64,000 bases of DNA, taken from assembly GCF_029637605.1 (NCBI RefSeq), contig NZ_CP121261.1, positions 4,526,001 through 4,590,000 on the forward strand, written 5' to 3'. The stretch comes from Achromobacter spanius (GTDB lineage Bacteria > Pseudomonadota > Gammaproteobacteria > Burkholderiales > Burkholderiaceae_B). Position 1 is the first letter of the stretch. Each line of letters begins with the position of its first letter. The notes under the pieces are model-generated. The model did not search any database. It saw only the letters and a program-made list of their open reading frames with translations, and was not told where the DNA came from. This document shows positions 44,598-54,275 of the stretch, in pieces. A program made the position numbers and the translations under genes.

Positions 44598-45299
44598 TTA
44601 CTGGCGCACCACGGCGGTTTCGATCTTGTTTTCGCCCAGGCGGCCACGCGCGCGATTCATGTCGTCCAGCCGCGCAAACGGTCCAACCCGCACGCGGTTG
44701 AGCGGCTTGCCATTGACTTCGGCTTTCTGCACCGCCACCGGCAGGCCCAGCAGGATGATGCGAGCCCGTAGCGATTCAGCGTCGCTTTCACCGCGAAACG
44801 CACCCGCCTGCAAGTAGTACGTGCCCGTTGCCGCCGGGGCCGCGGCCTTGGCGGCTGGCGCGGGTTTGGACAAGGGGGTTGGGGCTGCGCTGGCGCTTTG
44901 ACTCGGCGCGGCGGCCTGCGGCTTGTTGGTGGACGGCAAGGTGGCGATCAGCGCACCCAGGTCATCCAGCCGGGACGGCGTTTCGTCGGGCTTGGACGGG
45001 GTGCCCGCACCCGGCAGCGGCATCGGGGCGGTGGCGGTGGGGCCGGTGGGCGGCGCGCCCGCCGCCCCGTCGCGGCCGTACAGTCCCGCGTTCGGGTCCG
45101 GCGCCTGGCGCGGGTCGGGCAGCTTGCCCGTGTCGCCCTGGCGGCTGGCCCGGTCCACGAAGGGCACGGGAGCCTTGGTGACGTAGAAGGCCACGACGGC
45201 GGCCACGATCAGGCCTAGGAGCAGGCCGGCGAGCGCCCCGTAAAGGGTGCTGCCGCTTTCGCCAGCGGAACGGCGGGTGGTTTTGCGCTTGGTTGCCAT
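44598..45299 (-). CDS. SPOR-domain protein (FtsN-like)
   Basis: Bitopic membrane protein of 233 residues. A basic N terminus (MATKRKTTRRSAG), one hydrophobic helix (about 19-42), a long proline/alanine-rich linker, and a C-terminal SPOR domain (about 157-233; YYLQAGAFRGESDAESLRARIILLG...RVRVGPFARLDDMNRARGRL) are visible. SPOR domains bind denuded peptidoglycan at the septum, so a cell-division role like FtsN is likely. It starts 9 bases before the argS stop on the same strand. Confidence 0.88.
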   Translation of the reverse strand: MATKRKTTRRSAGESGSTLYGALAGLLLGLIVAAVVAFYVTKAPVPFVDRASRQGDTGKLPDPRQAPDPNAGLYGRDGAAGAPPTGPTATAPMPLPGAGTPSKPDETPSRLDDLGALIATLPSTNKPQAAAPSQSASAAPTPLSKPAPAAKAAAPAATGTYYLQAGAFRGESDAESLRARIILLGLPVAVQKAEVNGKPLNRVRVGPFARLDDMNRARGRLGENKIETAVVRQ

Positions 45300-45308
45300 G
45301 AACCGATG

Positions 45309-46994
45309 TTACATCCGCTCGGGCGCGGACACGCCCATCAGCGCCAAGCCGTTGGCCAGAACCTGGCGGGTCGTGGCGGCCAGGCGCAGGCGGGCCAGTT
45401 TCAAGGCCACGTCGTCAACCAGCACGCGTTCGGCGCTGTACCAGGCGTGGAAGTCCGACGCGCAATCGCGCAGCCAGAAAGCGATGTGGTGCGGCGACAG
45501 GTCCTGGGCGGCCAGGGCCACCACGTTGGGGAATTCGGCCAGGCGTTGCATCAGCGCGAATTCGGACGGCGCGGTCAGCAAGGACGTATCGGCGGCGGCC
45601 ACGTCGGCGGCGGGCATGCCGGCGTTGTTGATCATCGTGCAGATGCGCGCGTGGGCATACTGGATGTAATAGACCGGGTTCTCGTCGCTTTTCGACAAGG
45701 CCAGGTCCACGTCGAACACGAACTCGGTGTCGGCGCGGCGCTGGATCAGGAAGTAGCGCACGGCGTCGCGGCCCACCCAGTCGATCAGGTCGCGCATGGT
45801 GACGTAGCTGCCGGCGCGCTTGGAGATCTTGACCTCTTCGCCGCCGCGCATCACCTTGACCATCTTGTGCAGCACGTACGACGGGTAGTCCTTCGGGATG
45901 CCTTCGTTCAACGCTTGCAAGCCTGCGCGCACGCGGGCCACGGTGCCGTGGTGGTCGCTGCCCTGGATGTTCACGGCGCGGTGAAAGCCGCGTTCCCACT
46001 TCGCCTTGTGATACGCCACGTCCGGCACGAAGTAGGTGTAGCCGCCTTCGCTTTTGCGCATGACGCGGTCTTTGTCGTCGCCCGTGCCCAGCTCGGTGGT
46101 GCGCAGCCACAGCGCGCCGCCCTCTTCATAGGTATGGCCCCCGGCGACCAGCGCCTTGACGGTGGCCTCGACGCGGCCCGACGTATACAGCGAGCTTTCC
46201 AGGTAATAGTTGTCGAACGCCAGGCCGAACGCCTGCAGGTCCAGGTCTTGTTCGCGGCGCAGGTAGGCCACGGCGAAGACGCGGATGTCGTCCAGGTTGT
46301 CGATGTTGCCGGTGGCGGTGACGGGCTCGCCGTCGGACGGCTGGATGGTCTTGCCGGCCTGGAAGTCGCGCGCGATGTCGGCGATGTAGTCGCCCTTGTA
46401 GCCGTCTTCCGGCCAGTCGGGGGATTCGGTCGTCAGGCCACGGGCGCGCGCCTGCACGCTGATGGCCAGGTTGTGAATCTGATTGCCGGCGTCGTTGTAA
46501 TAGAACTCGCGGGTGACGTCCCAGCCGATGGCGTCGTACAGGCGGCACAGGGCGTCGCCCAGCGCGGCCTGGCGGGCATGGCCCACGTGCAGCGGGCCGG
46601 TGGGGTTGGCCGACACGAATTCAACCAGGATCTTCTCGCCGCTGCGTGGGGCGCGGCCAAAGCTTGCGCCCTGCTCGGCCACGGTGGCGACGACGGCCTG
46701 GCGCGCGGCGGCGGTGATGCGCAAGTTGATGAAGCCGGGGCCGGCGACTTCGGCGCTGTCGACCAGCTCACGGGCCTCGGGGTTGGCCAGCAGCGTGTCC
46801 ACGATGGCTTGCGCCAGTTCGCGCGGGTTGCGGCGGGCCGGCTTGGCCAACTGCATGGCCACGTTGGTGGCAACGTCGCCGTGGGCGGCAACTTTGGGGC
46901 GCTCGAGCAGCACGTTGGCCTGGGCGTCGGGAAGGCTCTGCGCAACGGCGGCCTGGATCAGGGAGATAAGCTGTTTTTGTTGCTCGGGGAGCAT
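45309..46994 (-). CDS. argS: Arginyl-tRNA synthetase
   Basis: Class I synthetase of 561 residues that charges tRNA-Arg. The HVGH motif ([18 protein letters not shown]) and the [11 protein letters not shown] region replacing the KMSKS loop, as is typical of ArgRS, are both present. The C-terminal DALR anticodon-binding domain ends in [20 protein letters not shown] 46994 ([20 protein letters not shown]) matches the usual start; an upstream in-frame ATG is ignored. It leads the group argS, SPOR gene, dsbA. Confidence 0.96.
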   Translation of the reverse strand: MLPEQQKQLISLIQAAVAQSLPDAQANVLLERPKVAAHGDVATNVAMQLAKPARRNPRELAQAIVDTLLANPEARELVDSAEVAGPGFINLRITAAARQAVVATVAEQGASFGRAPRSGEKILVEFVSANPTGPLHVGHARQAALGDALCRLYDAIGWDVTREFYYNDAGNQIHNLAISVQARARGLTTESPDWPEDGYKGDYIADIARDFQAGKTIQPSDGEPVTATGNIDNLDDIRVFAVAYLRREQDLDLQAFGLAFDNYYLESSLYTSGRVEATVKALVAGGHTYEEGGALWLRTTELGTGDDKDRVMRKSEGGYTYFVPDVAYHKAKWERGFHRAVNIQGSDHHGTVARVRAGLQALNEGIPKDYPSYVLHKMVKVMRGGEEVKISKRAGSYVTMRDLIDWVGRDAVRYFLIQRRADTEFVFDVDLALSKSDENPVYYIQYAHARICTMINNAGMPAADVAAADTSLLTAPSEFALMQRLAEFPNVVALAAQDLSPHHIAFWLRDCASDFHAWYSAERVLVDDVALKLARLRLAATTRQVLANGLALMGVSAPERM

Positions 46995-47298
46995 GGGCGT
47001 CTGGAGAAGTTCTGGGTAAGTGACCAAGGCGGGGATCAAGCAGACGGTGTCCGGGCCGGCGATGTCACGGGAATCATCCGGAATGATAGTTGATTTGGCG
47101 GTCCAACCGGCGGGCTCGGGGGCGCAAACTGTCCGGCAAGCGTTCGCGCGGACGGCGGAACTCTCAATAAAATCAATCGCCTAGGTTTGCGAGGGCGCGC
47201 CGACGGCAGCGGCCGCTGCACCCGCCCCATGGCGCCAGTTGGCATCGCTGGGTCGTTGCGGTAGTGTATGTAACGTATTCATTGAGGGAGACCGCACT
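46995..47298. other. Divergent gap between argS and the DUF1840 gene
   Basis: The 304-base region carries the two promoters. I see no repeat, operator or RNA element that I would support. Confidence 0.5.
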
Positions 47299-47640
47299 AT
47301 GCTGATTACTTTTCACTCCAAGGTCGTGGCCGAAGTTCTGATGGTGTCCGACCACGCCCTCCCCATTCTGCAGGCGGCGGGAAAGCCCATCGGCGACAAG
47401 ATCCCCGAACGCGGTGTGTTCACCGCCGAGCAATTGGGCCCCGCGATCAACGGCATCGAGCGCGCCATTGAAAGCGCCGAACATCCCGACGAGGACGAAG
47501 ACGACGAAGACAAGGTGCCCCGCTCGGCCATGGCGCGCGCGGTCGGCATGAAGGAACGCGCCTTTCCGCTGCTGGACATGATGCGGCAATCCCAGGCCGC
47601 GGGCGTTGAAGTTACCTGGGAAGCCTCGCGGGGCTGGTAG
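47299..47640 (+). CDS. DUF1840-family protein
   Basis: Small conserved protein of 113 residues found in betaproteobacteria. It begins MLITFHSKVVAEVLMVSDHALPILQAAGK, the family start, and contains a highly acidic middle (EHPDEDEDDEDK). ATG 47299 is preceded by GAGGGAG, which settles the start over an upstream ATG. Function unknown. Confidence 0.85.
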   Translation: MLITFHSKVVAEVLMVSDHALPILQAAGKPIGDKIPERGVFTAEQLGPAINGIERAIESAEHPDEDEDDEDKVPRSAMARAVGMKERAFPLLDMMRQSQAAGVEVTWEASRGW

Positions 47641-47719
47641 GCAATGTCGCCCGGCGGACAATCTGCCTGGCGTTTTTTGCCTACCCTTGCCGCCTGACGC
47701 CCTTTCAAGGAACCCCTTT

Positions 47720-48037
47720 ATGCGCTGCGACATCACCATTGTTTTCGACACCCGCCGGTCGCTGGACCTGACCGCCACGGTGGAAACGTCCCCGCAACGC
47801 CAGAGCGACGCGCGCGACTGGTTCGACGGCGCCTGGGAAACCCTGGGCTGCGAACCGTTGCGCCCCAGCGGCAAAGTGCTGCTGCTGGACAAGGTACTGG
47901 GCGTGGCCGACGCCCTGGGCTACGACACCCTGTCCTCCGACGCCAAGGAAGCCCGCGAGTTCGCGGAGCACCTGGCCATGGCGCTGGAGCGCCCGCGCAT
48001 TACGGTTGACCTGCCGGGTTTGACCGTCGGGTACTGA
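47720..48037 (+). CDS. Small hypothetical protein, 105 residues
   Basis: Soluble protein starting MRCDITIVFDTRRSLDLTATVETSPQRQSDARDWFDGAWETLGC. No domain recognised. ATG 47720 follows CAAGGAACC. It lies 79 bases after the DUF1840 gene and points the same way; the two may share a transcript. It converges with the ugp-like operon 33 bases ahead. Confidence 0.7.
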   Translation: MRCDITIVFDTRRSLDLTATVETSPQRQSDARDWFDGAWETLGCEPLRPSGKVLLLDKVLGVADALGYDTLSSDAKEAREFAEHLAMALERPRITVDLPGLTVGY

Positions 48038-48070
48038 CGGCGCCGGCGCGCAATGCGGCAGCAGGAAAAC

Positions 48071-48871
48071 CTACCGAATCCCTGCCCGCATGAACGACTG
48101 CACGAACTGCCGCTGGAACAGCAGGAAGGCGATCAGCAGTGGCGCGGCCGACATCAAGGTTGCGGCGGTGATGACCGACCAGTCGATGCCCTGGTCGGTG
48201 GACGAGAACACCTGCAAGCCCACCGTCAGCGGCCGGGATTCGACCGAATTGGTGATGATCAGCGGCCACAGGAAGTTGTTCCAGTGGTGGCTGACCGACA
48301 CCAGCCCATAGGCCACATAGATCGGCTTGGCCAGCGGCACGTACACCTTCCACAGAATCTGCATGGCGTTGGCGCCTTCCATGCGCGCCGCTTCCTCGAG
48401 CTCGCGCGGCACCGTCTTGAAGGTCTGGCGCAGCAGGAAGATGCCGAACGCCGATGCGAAGTACGGCAACCCGATGGCGAACACCGTGTCGCGGATGCCC
48501 AGTTGGCTCATCGAGCGGTAGTTCTCCACCAGCAGCACGTCCGGCATGATCATCAATTGCAGCAGCACCAGCATGAAGACGAAATCGCGGCCCCGGAATT
48601 CGAAGCGCGCGAAGGCGTAGCCCGCCAGCGTGGACAGCACCAACTGCGCCGCCAGCACCATCGTGACCAGCAGGAAGGTGTTCAGGAAGTAGCGCGGAAA
48701 CGGCGCGGCCTGCCAGGCGCGCGCGAAGTTATCCAGCGTCAGCGGCGCGAACAGTTCGAAGCGGGTCGCGTAGGCGGGGGGGTGGAACGCCGCCCACATC
48801 GCATAGGCAAGCGGCAGGATCCACAACAGGCCCAGCGCCCAGGCGCCCAGGGTATCTAGCTTGTCTTTCAT
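48071..48871 (-). CDS. ugpE: Carbohydrate-type ABC permease (UgpE-like)
   Basis: Inner-membrane permease of 266 residues with six helices. The EAA loop is ELEEAARMEGANAMQILWKVYVPLAKP, which docks the ATPase. Its ATG at 48871 overlaps the stop of the upstream permease by four bases. With the other subunits it should import glycerol-3-phosphate or a glycerophosphodiester; the symbol follows this whole-operon reading. Confidence 0.88.
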   Translation of the reverse strand: MKDKLDTLGAWALGLLWILPLAYAMWAAFHPPAYATRFELFAPLTLDNFARAWQAAPFPRYFLNTFLLVTMVLAAQLVLSTLAGYAFARFEFRGRDFVFMLVLLQLMIMPDVLLVENYRSMSQLGIRDTVFAIGLPYFASAFGIFLLRQTFKTVPRELEEAARMEGANAMQILWKVYVPLAKPIYVAYGLVSVSHHWNNFLWPLIITNSVESRPLTVGLQVFSSTDQGIDWSVITAATLMSAAPLLIAFLLFQRQFVQSFMRAGIR

Positions 48872-49743
48872 TGATAGTGCGTCCTGCGGTCCAGCCAGCG
48901 GAACTTGATCAGCGCGGTCAGCGCCAGTACCACCAGCAACACGACGGTCAGCGTGGCGGCGTAAGCCGTGTCCCAGAAACTGAAACCCACCTGGTAGATG
49001 TAGTACAGCAGCAAGGTGCTGGCGTTGTCCGGCCCGCCGCGCGTCATGACCACCACATGGTCCACCAGCCGGAAAGCGTTGATCAGCGCATTGATCAGCA
49101 CGAACAGCGTGGTGGGCATCAAGAGCGGCCACAGGATGCGGCGGAAATACTGCCAGCGCGAGGCGCCTTCCAGCATGGCGGCTTCACGCAGCGACGGCGA
49201 CACGGTCTGCAAGGCGGCCAGGTAGAAAATCATGAAAAATCCGGCTTCTTTCCACACCGTTACCAGCATCAGCGCCGGCAAGGCGGTCGCGCTGCTGCCC
49301 AGCCAGTTGGGCCCGGGCGCACCGAACCAGCCCATCACCTGCGCAATCAGCCCGTATTGCGGCGTGTAGAAGAACAGCCAGATGTTGGCCACCGCCACCA
49401 TCGGCAGCACCGTCGGCGTGAAGTACGCCATGCGCAGAAAGCCGCGGCCGCTCAGATTGCGGTTTACCCACAGCGCCATGATCAGCGCGATGCCGATGGA
49501 CGTGGGAATCGTGCCCAGCGCAAACCACAGGTTGTTCCACAATGACTGCCAGAACACCGGATCGTCGCGCATGAGGGCGTAGTTCTCCAGCCCCACGAAC
49601 CGCGCCGGACGCGCGCCCTTGGGGGTGGAGAAAAAACTGTGCCATAGCGTCGCCACCGCCGGGTAATGCGTGAAGGCGGCGAGCAGCACGATGGCTGGCA
49701 GCAACAGCAGCCAGCCGTAAAGCGCATGTAAAGAGCGGCTCAT
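48868..49743 (-). CDS. ugpA: Carbohydrate-type ABC permease (UgpA-like)
   Basis: Inner-membrane permease of 291 residues with six helices and the EAA loop SLREAAMLEGASRWQYFRRILWPLL. It starts 13 bases after the binding-protein gene ends and overlaps ugpE at its 3' end. Its partner assignment follows the operon order binding protein, permease, permease behind an ATPase gene. Confidence 0.88.
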   Translation of the reverse strand: MSRSLHALYGWLLLLPAIVLLAAFTHYPAVATLWHSFFSTPKGARPARFVGLENYALMRDDPVFWQSLWNNLWFALGTIPTSIGIALIMALWVNRNLSGRGFLRMAYFTPTVLPMVAVANIWLFFYTPQYGLIAQVMGWFGAPGPNWLGSSATALPALMLVTVWKEAGFFMIFYLAALQTVSPSLREAAMLEGASRWQYFRRILWPLLMPTTLFVLINALINAFRLVDHVVVMTRGGPDNASTLLLYYIYQVGFSFWDTAYAATLTVVLLVVLALTALIKFRWLDRRTHYQ

Positions 49744-49756
49744 CGTGCTTGTCGGT

Positions 49757-51052
49757 TTACTTGTAGGAACGCAGGACGCGGTCGGCCTCGCGCTGGGCGT
49801 CAGTCAGGGCCTGCTGCGGTGTCTTCGACCCGATCAGCGCTGCTTGCAGCGCATCGTTCAGGGTCTTGGTGACGCGCTGGTTTTCATGCGTGGAGAATTC
49901 CGCCACGCTGACCTCCAACTGGTCACGCGCGACCGTTGCGGCCGGCACTTCCTGGGCGTACTTCTTCATCTTCTCGGTCTGCCAGGCGGCCGGCGTCACG
50001 GCGACGTAGCCCGTGGCGATGCTCCAGTCGGCCGCGCGTTCCGGCGTGGTGGCCCATTGCGCGAACTTCAGCGCGGCCTGTTGTTGCGCCGGCGTGCCGC
50101 TCTTGAAGATGTAGAAGTTGCCGCCGCCCGTGGGGCTGCCGCCGCGCTTTTGCTTCGGCATCATCGCAACGCCGAACGGGAAGTCGGCATTCTTGCGGAT
50201 GTTGGTGAGATTACCGGTGGTGGTCCAGACCATGGCCGCCTTCTTCTCCAGGAAGTCCTTCGGCGTGGTGCCCCAGTCGATCGTGCCGGTCGGCATGATC
50301 TTGTGCTTGGCCGACAGGTCGCGCCAGAACTGGGCGGCTTCCACCACGGCCGGCTTGTCCAGGTAGACCTCGTTGCCGGCCTCGTTCATCAGGATGGCGC
50401 CGTTGGGCGTGGTCAGCGCCTGGAACAGCCAGTACGCGAACGCGCCGCCCGACGGAATCTCGATGCCCCATTGCGTGGTGTTGCCCGAGGCATCCTGCTT
50501 GGTCAGCTTCTTGCCGTATTCAACCAGTTCAGCCCAGGTGGCCGGCGCGCGCTCGGGGTCCAGGCCAGCGGCCTTGAACAGGTCCTTGTTGTAGTACATG
50601 ACGATGGTCGAACGCTGGAACGGCACGCCCCAGGTTTGGCCGCCCGTGCGGCTGTTCTGCATGAAGGCGTCATAGAAGCTGCCCAGCCACTTTTTGTCGG
50701 CATCGGACTTCGCCAGCGAATCGATCGGCACGATGGCGTCTTCGTCGATCAGGGTGAACATGTCGGTGGACAACAGCACGGCCAGTTGCGGCGGCGTGCC
50801 GCCCTTGAGCGCCGTCAGCGCCTTGGCGATGGAATCCTGATACGAGCCGGCGTAGATGGGCTTGATCTTGATGTCGGGGTTTTCCTTCTGGAAGTCCGCC
50901 ACCATGTCGTCAACGATCTTGGTGATGGGGCCGCCCACGGCCACCGGGTAATAGAACTCGACTTCAACGGGTTTGTTCTGCGCCTGTGCTGGCAGGGACA
51001 GGCAGGCGGCGGCCAGGCTGGCGGCCAGGGTCTTCAGTACGATGCGTCGCAT
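49757..51052 (-). CDS. ugpB: ABC solute-binding protein (UgpB-like)
   Basis: Periplasmic receptor of 431 residues of the family-1 (sugar/glycerol-3-phosphate) type. A signal peptide (residues 1-24, ending PAQA) is followed by VEVEFYYPVAVGGPITKIVDDMVADFQKENPDIKIKPIYAGSYQDS, which resembles UgpB. The neighbouring GpdQ-like phosphodiesterase supports a glycerophosphodiester or glycerol-3-phosphate ligand over a sugar. It comes after the ATPase gene, with a 33-base gap. Confidence 0.85.
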   Translation of the reverse strand: MRRIVLKTLAASLAAACLSLPAQAQNKPVEVEFYYPVAVGGPITKIVDDMVADFQKENPDIKIKPIYAGSYQDSIAKALTALKGGTPPQLAVLLSTDMFTLIDEDAIVPIDSLAKSDADKKWLGSFYDAFMQNSRTGGQTWGVPFQRSTIVMYYNKDLFKAAGLDPERAPATWAELVEYGKKLTKQDASGNTTQWGIEIPSGGAFAYWLFQALTTPNGAILMNEAGNEVYLDKPAVVEAAQFWRDLSAKHKIMPTGTIDWGTTPKDFLEKKAAMVWTTTGNLTNIRKNADFPFGVAMMPKQKRGGSPTGGGNFYIFKSGTPAQQQAALKFAQWATTPERAADWSIATGYVAVTPAAWQTEKMKKYAQEVPAATVARDQLEVSVAEFSTHENQRVTKTLNDALQAALIGSKTPQQALTDAQREADRVLRSYK

Positions 51053-51085
51053 GGTGCGTTTCCTTTCCTGTGGATTGGGCGTCTT

Positions 51086-52141
51086 TCAGCGCCCGACGGT
51101 GTTGATGACCGCCGAATCGGCGGCAAAGAAATGCTGTTGCTCGTTCGGCCAGGACAGGCCCAAGGCCTCGCCGGCGCGAGCGCGCAGGTGGCCGCCAATT
51201 CGCACGGCGACGCCACTGGTGTCTCCAACGCGGCACACCACAATGGAGTCCGCGCCGAAGTACTCGACGCTTTCGACGATGGCGGGTATGCCCGCGCCGT
51301 CGATGCGGATGTGTTCAGGGCGCACGCCCAGCTTGACCGCGCCCGCCGGCGCATTCGCGATGGCCGGGCCATGCGTGCCGGTGATGACCGTCGAGCCATG
51401 CAGGCTGGTCAGCGCGATCAGGTTCATGGGAGGCGTGCCGATGAAGCGGGCGGCGAATTCGCTGGCCGGACGTGCATACAGGCCATCAGGCGTGTCGTGC
51501 TGTTCGATCTGGCCGCCGCGCAACAGCACCACCTGGTCGGCCATGCTCATGGCCTCGGTCTGATCGTGCGTCACATACACCATGGTGATGCCCAGGTTCT
51601 GTTGCAACGCGCGGATCTCGCGGCGCATCTCGTGGCGCAGTTGCGCGTCCAGGTTCGACAGCGGTTCATCCATCAGGCACACCGGCGCTTCGGAAATCAC
51701 GGCACGGCCCAGCGCCACGCGCTGTTGCTGTCCACCCGACAATTGCGACGGCTTGCGGTCCAGCAGATGGGCCAGGCCCAGCAACGCGGCCACGCGCTGC
51801 AAGCGGCGGTCGAAATCGCGCGCGGGTTCCTTGCGCACCTTCAAGCCGAACAGGATGTTCTCGCGCACGGACAAATGCGGGAACAACGCGTACGACTGGA
51901 ACACCATCGAGATGCGCCGCTTGGCGGGAGGCAGTTGCGTCACGTCGCGGTCGCCGATGCGGATGGTGCCCGACGTGGGCGTGTCCAGCCCGGCAATCAT
52001 GCGCAAGGTGGTCGACTTGCCGCAGCCCGACGGGCCCAGCAATACCGTAAAGCTACCCGCCGGCACCGTGAAGCTCACGCCGTGGATGGCGGCGGCGTTG
52101 CCGTACTGTTTGGTGAGGTTATCCAGAACGATGGATGACAT
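51086..52141 (-). CDS. ugpC: ABC ATPase (UgpC/MalK-like)
   Basis: Cytosolic ATPase of 351 residues. Walker A is GPSGCGKST (about 37-45), the signature is LSGGQQQR, Walker B is VCLMDEPLSNLD, and the C-terminal regulatory TOBE domain follows (VKLGVRPEHIRID). It is the first gene of the operon ugpC, B, A, E. Its promoter region carries a palindrome, GATCTAATTGTTAGATC, at 52153-52169 and a LacI-type operator at 52187-52200. Confidence 0.9.
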   Translation of the reverse strand: MSSIVLDNLTKQYGNAAAIHGVSFTVPAGSFTVLLGPSGCGKSTTLRMIAGLDTPTSGTIRIGDRDVTQLPPAKRRISMVFQSYALFPHLSVRENILFGLKVRKEPARDFDRRLQRVAALLGLAHLLDRKPSQLSGGQQQRVALGRAVISEAPVCLMDEPLSNLDAQLRHEMRREIRALQQNLGITMVYVTHDQTEAMSMADQVVLLRGGQIEQHDTPDGLYARPASEFAARFIGTPPMNLIALTSLHGSTVITGTHGPAIANAPAGAVKLGVRPEHIRIDGAGIPAIVESVEYFGADSIVVCRVGDTSGVAVRIGGHLRARAGEALGLSWPNEQQHFFAADSAVINTVGR

Positions 52142-52152
52142 GCTGTCTCGAA

Positions 52153-52169
52153 GATCTAATTGTTAGATC
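52153..52169. promoter_or_regulatory. Inverted repeat in the ugpC leader
   Basis: GATCTAA-TTG-TTAGATC has perfect 7-base arms and lies 11-28 bases before the ugpC start, so it may act at the transcription or leader-RNA level. Confidence 0.4.
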
Positions 52170-52186
52170 CGCATTGTTGCCTGTTA

Positions 52187-52200
52187 TGAAAACCTTTTCA
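52187..52200. promoter_or_regulatory. LacI-type operator before ugpC
   Basis: TGAAAACCTTTTCA matches the operator before the LacI gene (TGAAAACGATTTCA) at 12 of 14 positions and has the TGAAA/TTTCA arms of LacI-family sites. Confidence 0.7.
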
Positions 52201-52276
52201 TTGTGCAGCGCAAACATGACGGATTCGTGGCAAGCTCTACGGCTTCAAACTGCGCGTCGCGTGTCAGGCGCAGCGC

Positions 52277-53074
52277 TCATGCAAAGGGATACGGGCCGGG
52301 GTAATCCCCGATAACGGCGTGATGCGTGACCAGGTTCGCGCCCTGCCACCAATGCAACTGATAGCCCGGCGGTTCCATGATGTATTGCAGCGTTGGACGG
52401 GGCCCAAGCTCCAGCGCCAACTGGTGCGCGGTGCCGGGACAGGTCGAGGCAATCGTGCCGCCGAAACGCTGGAAGATCGTGCGGTGCAAATGGCCGCACA
52501 ACACGCGTTCCACCTTGGGAAAGCGCGACACGATGCGTTCCAGTTCCGGCGCGCCGGCCAACAAGCCGATAGCGTCCATGTGTTCGATACCGGTCAGGAA
52601 CGGCGGATGGTGCATCAACACCAGCGTAGGGCGGTCAGGCTGTTCAGCCAGACGCGCCGCCAGCCAGTCCAGCCGGTCCTGGCAAAGCTCGCCATGGCTC
52701 TTCATCGGCACCACGGTGTCCAGCGCCAGCAAGCGCAGCGGATACGTTTCGATGGCGTACTGGATGAATGGGCCGCCGCCTTGCAGATAGTGATGATCGG
52801 GAAACGCAGCGCGCAGTTCCGCGCGGTCGTCATGGTTGCCCGGCAGCAGAAAATACGGAATCTCCAGTGCGCTCAAGTGGTCGCGCAGCACCTGGTATTC
52901 ATGCGGGCGGCCCAGGTCGGTCAGGTCGCCCGTGATCAGCACGCAATCGGGGCGCGGCGTCAGCGCGTTCAACGCGCGCACGGCGGGTGCCAGGAACGCC
53001 GCGGAGTCGATGACGCCGTAGGCCTTGTCGCCCGGTGTGCGCATGTGCAGGTCGGTGATTTGTGCGATGAGCAT
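52277..53074 (-). CDS. GpdQ-like glycerophosphodiester phosphodiesterase
   Basis: Cytosolic metallophosphoesterase of 265 residues. Metal motifs D-L-H (ITDLHMR), GDLTD, GNHDD, MHHPPFL and GHLH are all present. The segment AIETYPLRLLALDTVVPMKSHGEL resembles GpdQ, which hydrolyses glycerophosphodiesters. Next to a ugp-type importer this suggests intake and cleavage of glycerophosphodiesters. The start ATG 53074 is used; the longer frame overlaps the LacI gene. Confidence 0.85.
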   Translation of the reverse strand: MLIAQITDLHMRTPGDKAYGVIDSAAFLAPAVRALNALTPRPDCVLITGDLTDLGRPHEYQVLRDHLSALEIPYFLLPGNHDDRAELRAAFPDHHYLQGGGPFIQYAIETYPLRLLALDTVVPMKSHGELCQDRLDWLAARLAEQPDRPTLVLMHHPPFLTGIEHMDAIGLLAGAPELERIVSRFPKVERVLCGHLHRTIFQRFGGTIASTCPGTAHQLALELGPRPTLQYIMEPPGYQLHWWQGANLVTHHAVIGDYPGPYPFA

Positions 53075-53124
53075 GATGCGTGCGGAATATTGAAATTGAA
53101 TGAAGGCAGCGGAATGAAATCCGG

Positions 53125-54138
53125 TCAACGACGGACGGACGCCGCGGTGCCGCCAACCACGATGCAATGTGGCAGGCGATTCGACTGCGGGGGCTGGCCG
53201 TGAATCTGCGCCAGCAGGTTCGAGCACGCCGTCTGCCCGATGCCGTCGCTGGGTTGCGCCACGGTGGTCAGCGGCGGGGTCAGCAAGGCGCCAAAGCGCA
53301 TGCCATCAAAGCCGCAGACTGAAATGTCGCTGGGCACGCGCAGCCCCAGCGCAACCAGGTCGGCGATGACGGCGGTGGCCAGCAAGTCGTTCGAGCAGAA
53401 CAGCGCGGTGGGCGCCTGCTTGCCGCGCAGCGCGGCCTTGAGCACGTCGGCGTCGCTGCCGGTGTGCGAGCTCATGGCGATGTGCTGCACGGTGTCCAGG
53501 TTCAGCTTCTTGGCGCAGGCGCGCGCGCCCATCAGGCGGCGGCGTGCACGGTCGGACGCGGTCAAGGGGCCGGTCACCAGCGCAATGCGGCGGTGCCCCA
53601 GCGCGGCCAGATGCGCCACCATGTCGCTGGCCGCGGCGCGATTGTCGACAGACGCGAATGGGTGGGTGGATGACTCGTTATAGACCAGCACATAGGGCAT
53701 GCCGGCGCTGTCCAGATCGTCCAGCGTGGCGCTTTTGTTCACGTCGGCAACCGTAAGAATCAAGCCATCCACCTGGTGATCCATCAAGCCTTGCACCGCC
53801 GCCGATTCAACGGCGGGGTCATAGCCGGTGGCGGTCAGCATGACGCTGTAGCCGGATTCGCGCGCCCGCCGTTCCGCGCCTTCGAAGCATTCGGCAAAGA
53901 CGGGATTGGACAAGGTGGGCAGAATCAAACCGATGGTGCGGGTGCTGCCCGACCGCAGGCTGCGGCCCACGCGGTTGGGCCTGAAACCGGCGCGCTTGGC
54001 CACGTTGCGGATATGCGCCAGCGTCTCGGGATGCACGATCTCGGGCTGGTTGAACGCGCGCGAAACCGTCGCCGGCGAAACGCCTGCCTTGCGGGCCACT
54101 TCAATAATGGAAAAGCGGGGCGACGGGCGCGTGGCCAT
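53125..54138 (-). CDS. LacI-family transcriptional regulator
   Basis: Regulator of 337 residues with an N-terminal helix-turn-helix (IIEVARKAGVSPATVSRAFNQPEIVHPETLAHI) and a periplasmic-binding-protein-like sensor domain. It lies upstream of the phosphodiesterase gene with a 50-base gap and probably forms an operon with it. Operators before itself and before ugpC suggest it controls both and itself. Confidence 0.92.
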   Translation of the reverse strand: MATRPSPRFSIIEVARKAGVSPATVSRAFNQPEIVHPETLAHIRNVAKRAGFRPNRVGRSLRSGSTRTIGLILPTLSNPVFAECFEGAERRARESGYSVMLTATGYDPAVESAAVQGLMDHQVDGLILTVADVNKSATLDDLDSAGMPYVLVYNESSTHPFASVDNRAAASDMVAHLAALGHRRIALVTGPLTASDRARRRLMGARACAKKLNLDTVQHIAMSSHTGSDADVLKAALRGKQAPTALFCSNDLLATAVIADLVALGLRVPSDISVCGFDGMRFGALLTPPLTTVAQPSDGIGQTACSNLLAQIHGQPPQSNRLPHCIVVGGTAASVRR

Positions 54139-54160
54139 ATCTGGATGACTGTCGATTTGC

Positions 54161-54174
54161 TGAAAACGATTTCA
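54161..54174. promoter_or_regulatory. LacI-type operator before the LacI gene
   Basis: TGAAAACGATTTCA, with the central CG typical of LacI-family operators, lies 23 bases before the LacI start and suggests autoregulation. Confidence 0.75.
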
Positions 54175-54275
54175 TCTTACAAGACAAATATGACCTTTGT
54201 GTTGCACGGGTTTGCGCTATGCTGACGTGAACGCAACAACATAAAGCCAGGGCGCGGCGCAGGCGGATTACCCGG

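Noticed and set aside
45306..47093. A 595-codon plus-strand open frame across argS
   Set aside because: It mirrors argS, which has all class I synthetase motifs on the minus strand.
48053..48859. A plus-strand 268-codon frame over ugpE
   Set aside because: It is a shadow of the permease gene, with a Gln/Arg-rich product.
49745..52138. A 797-codon plus-strand open frame across ugpB and ugpC
   Set aside because: The product is a low-complexity His/Arg/Gln shadow of two well-defined ABC genes on the other strand.
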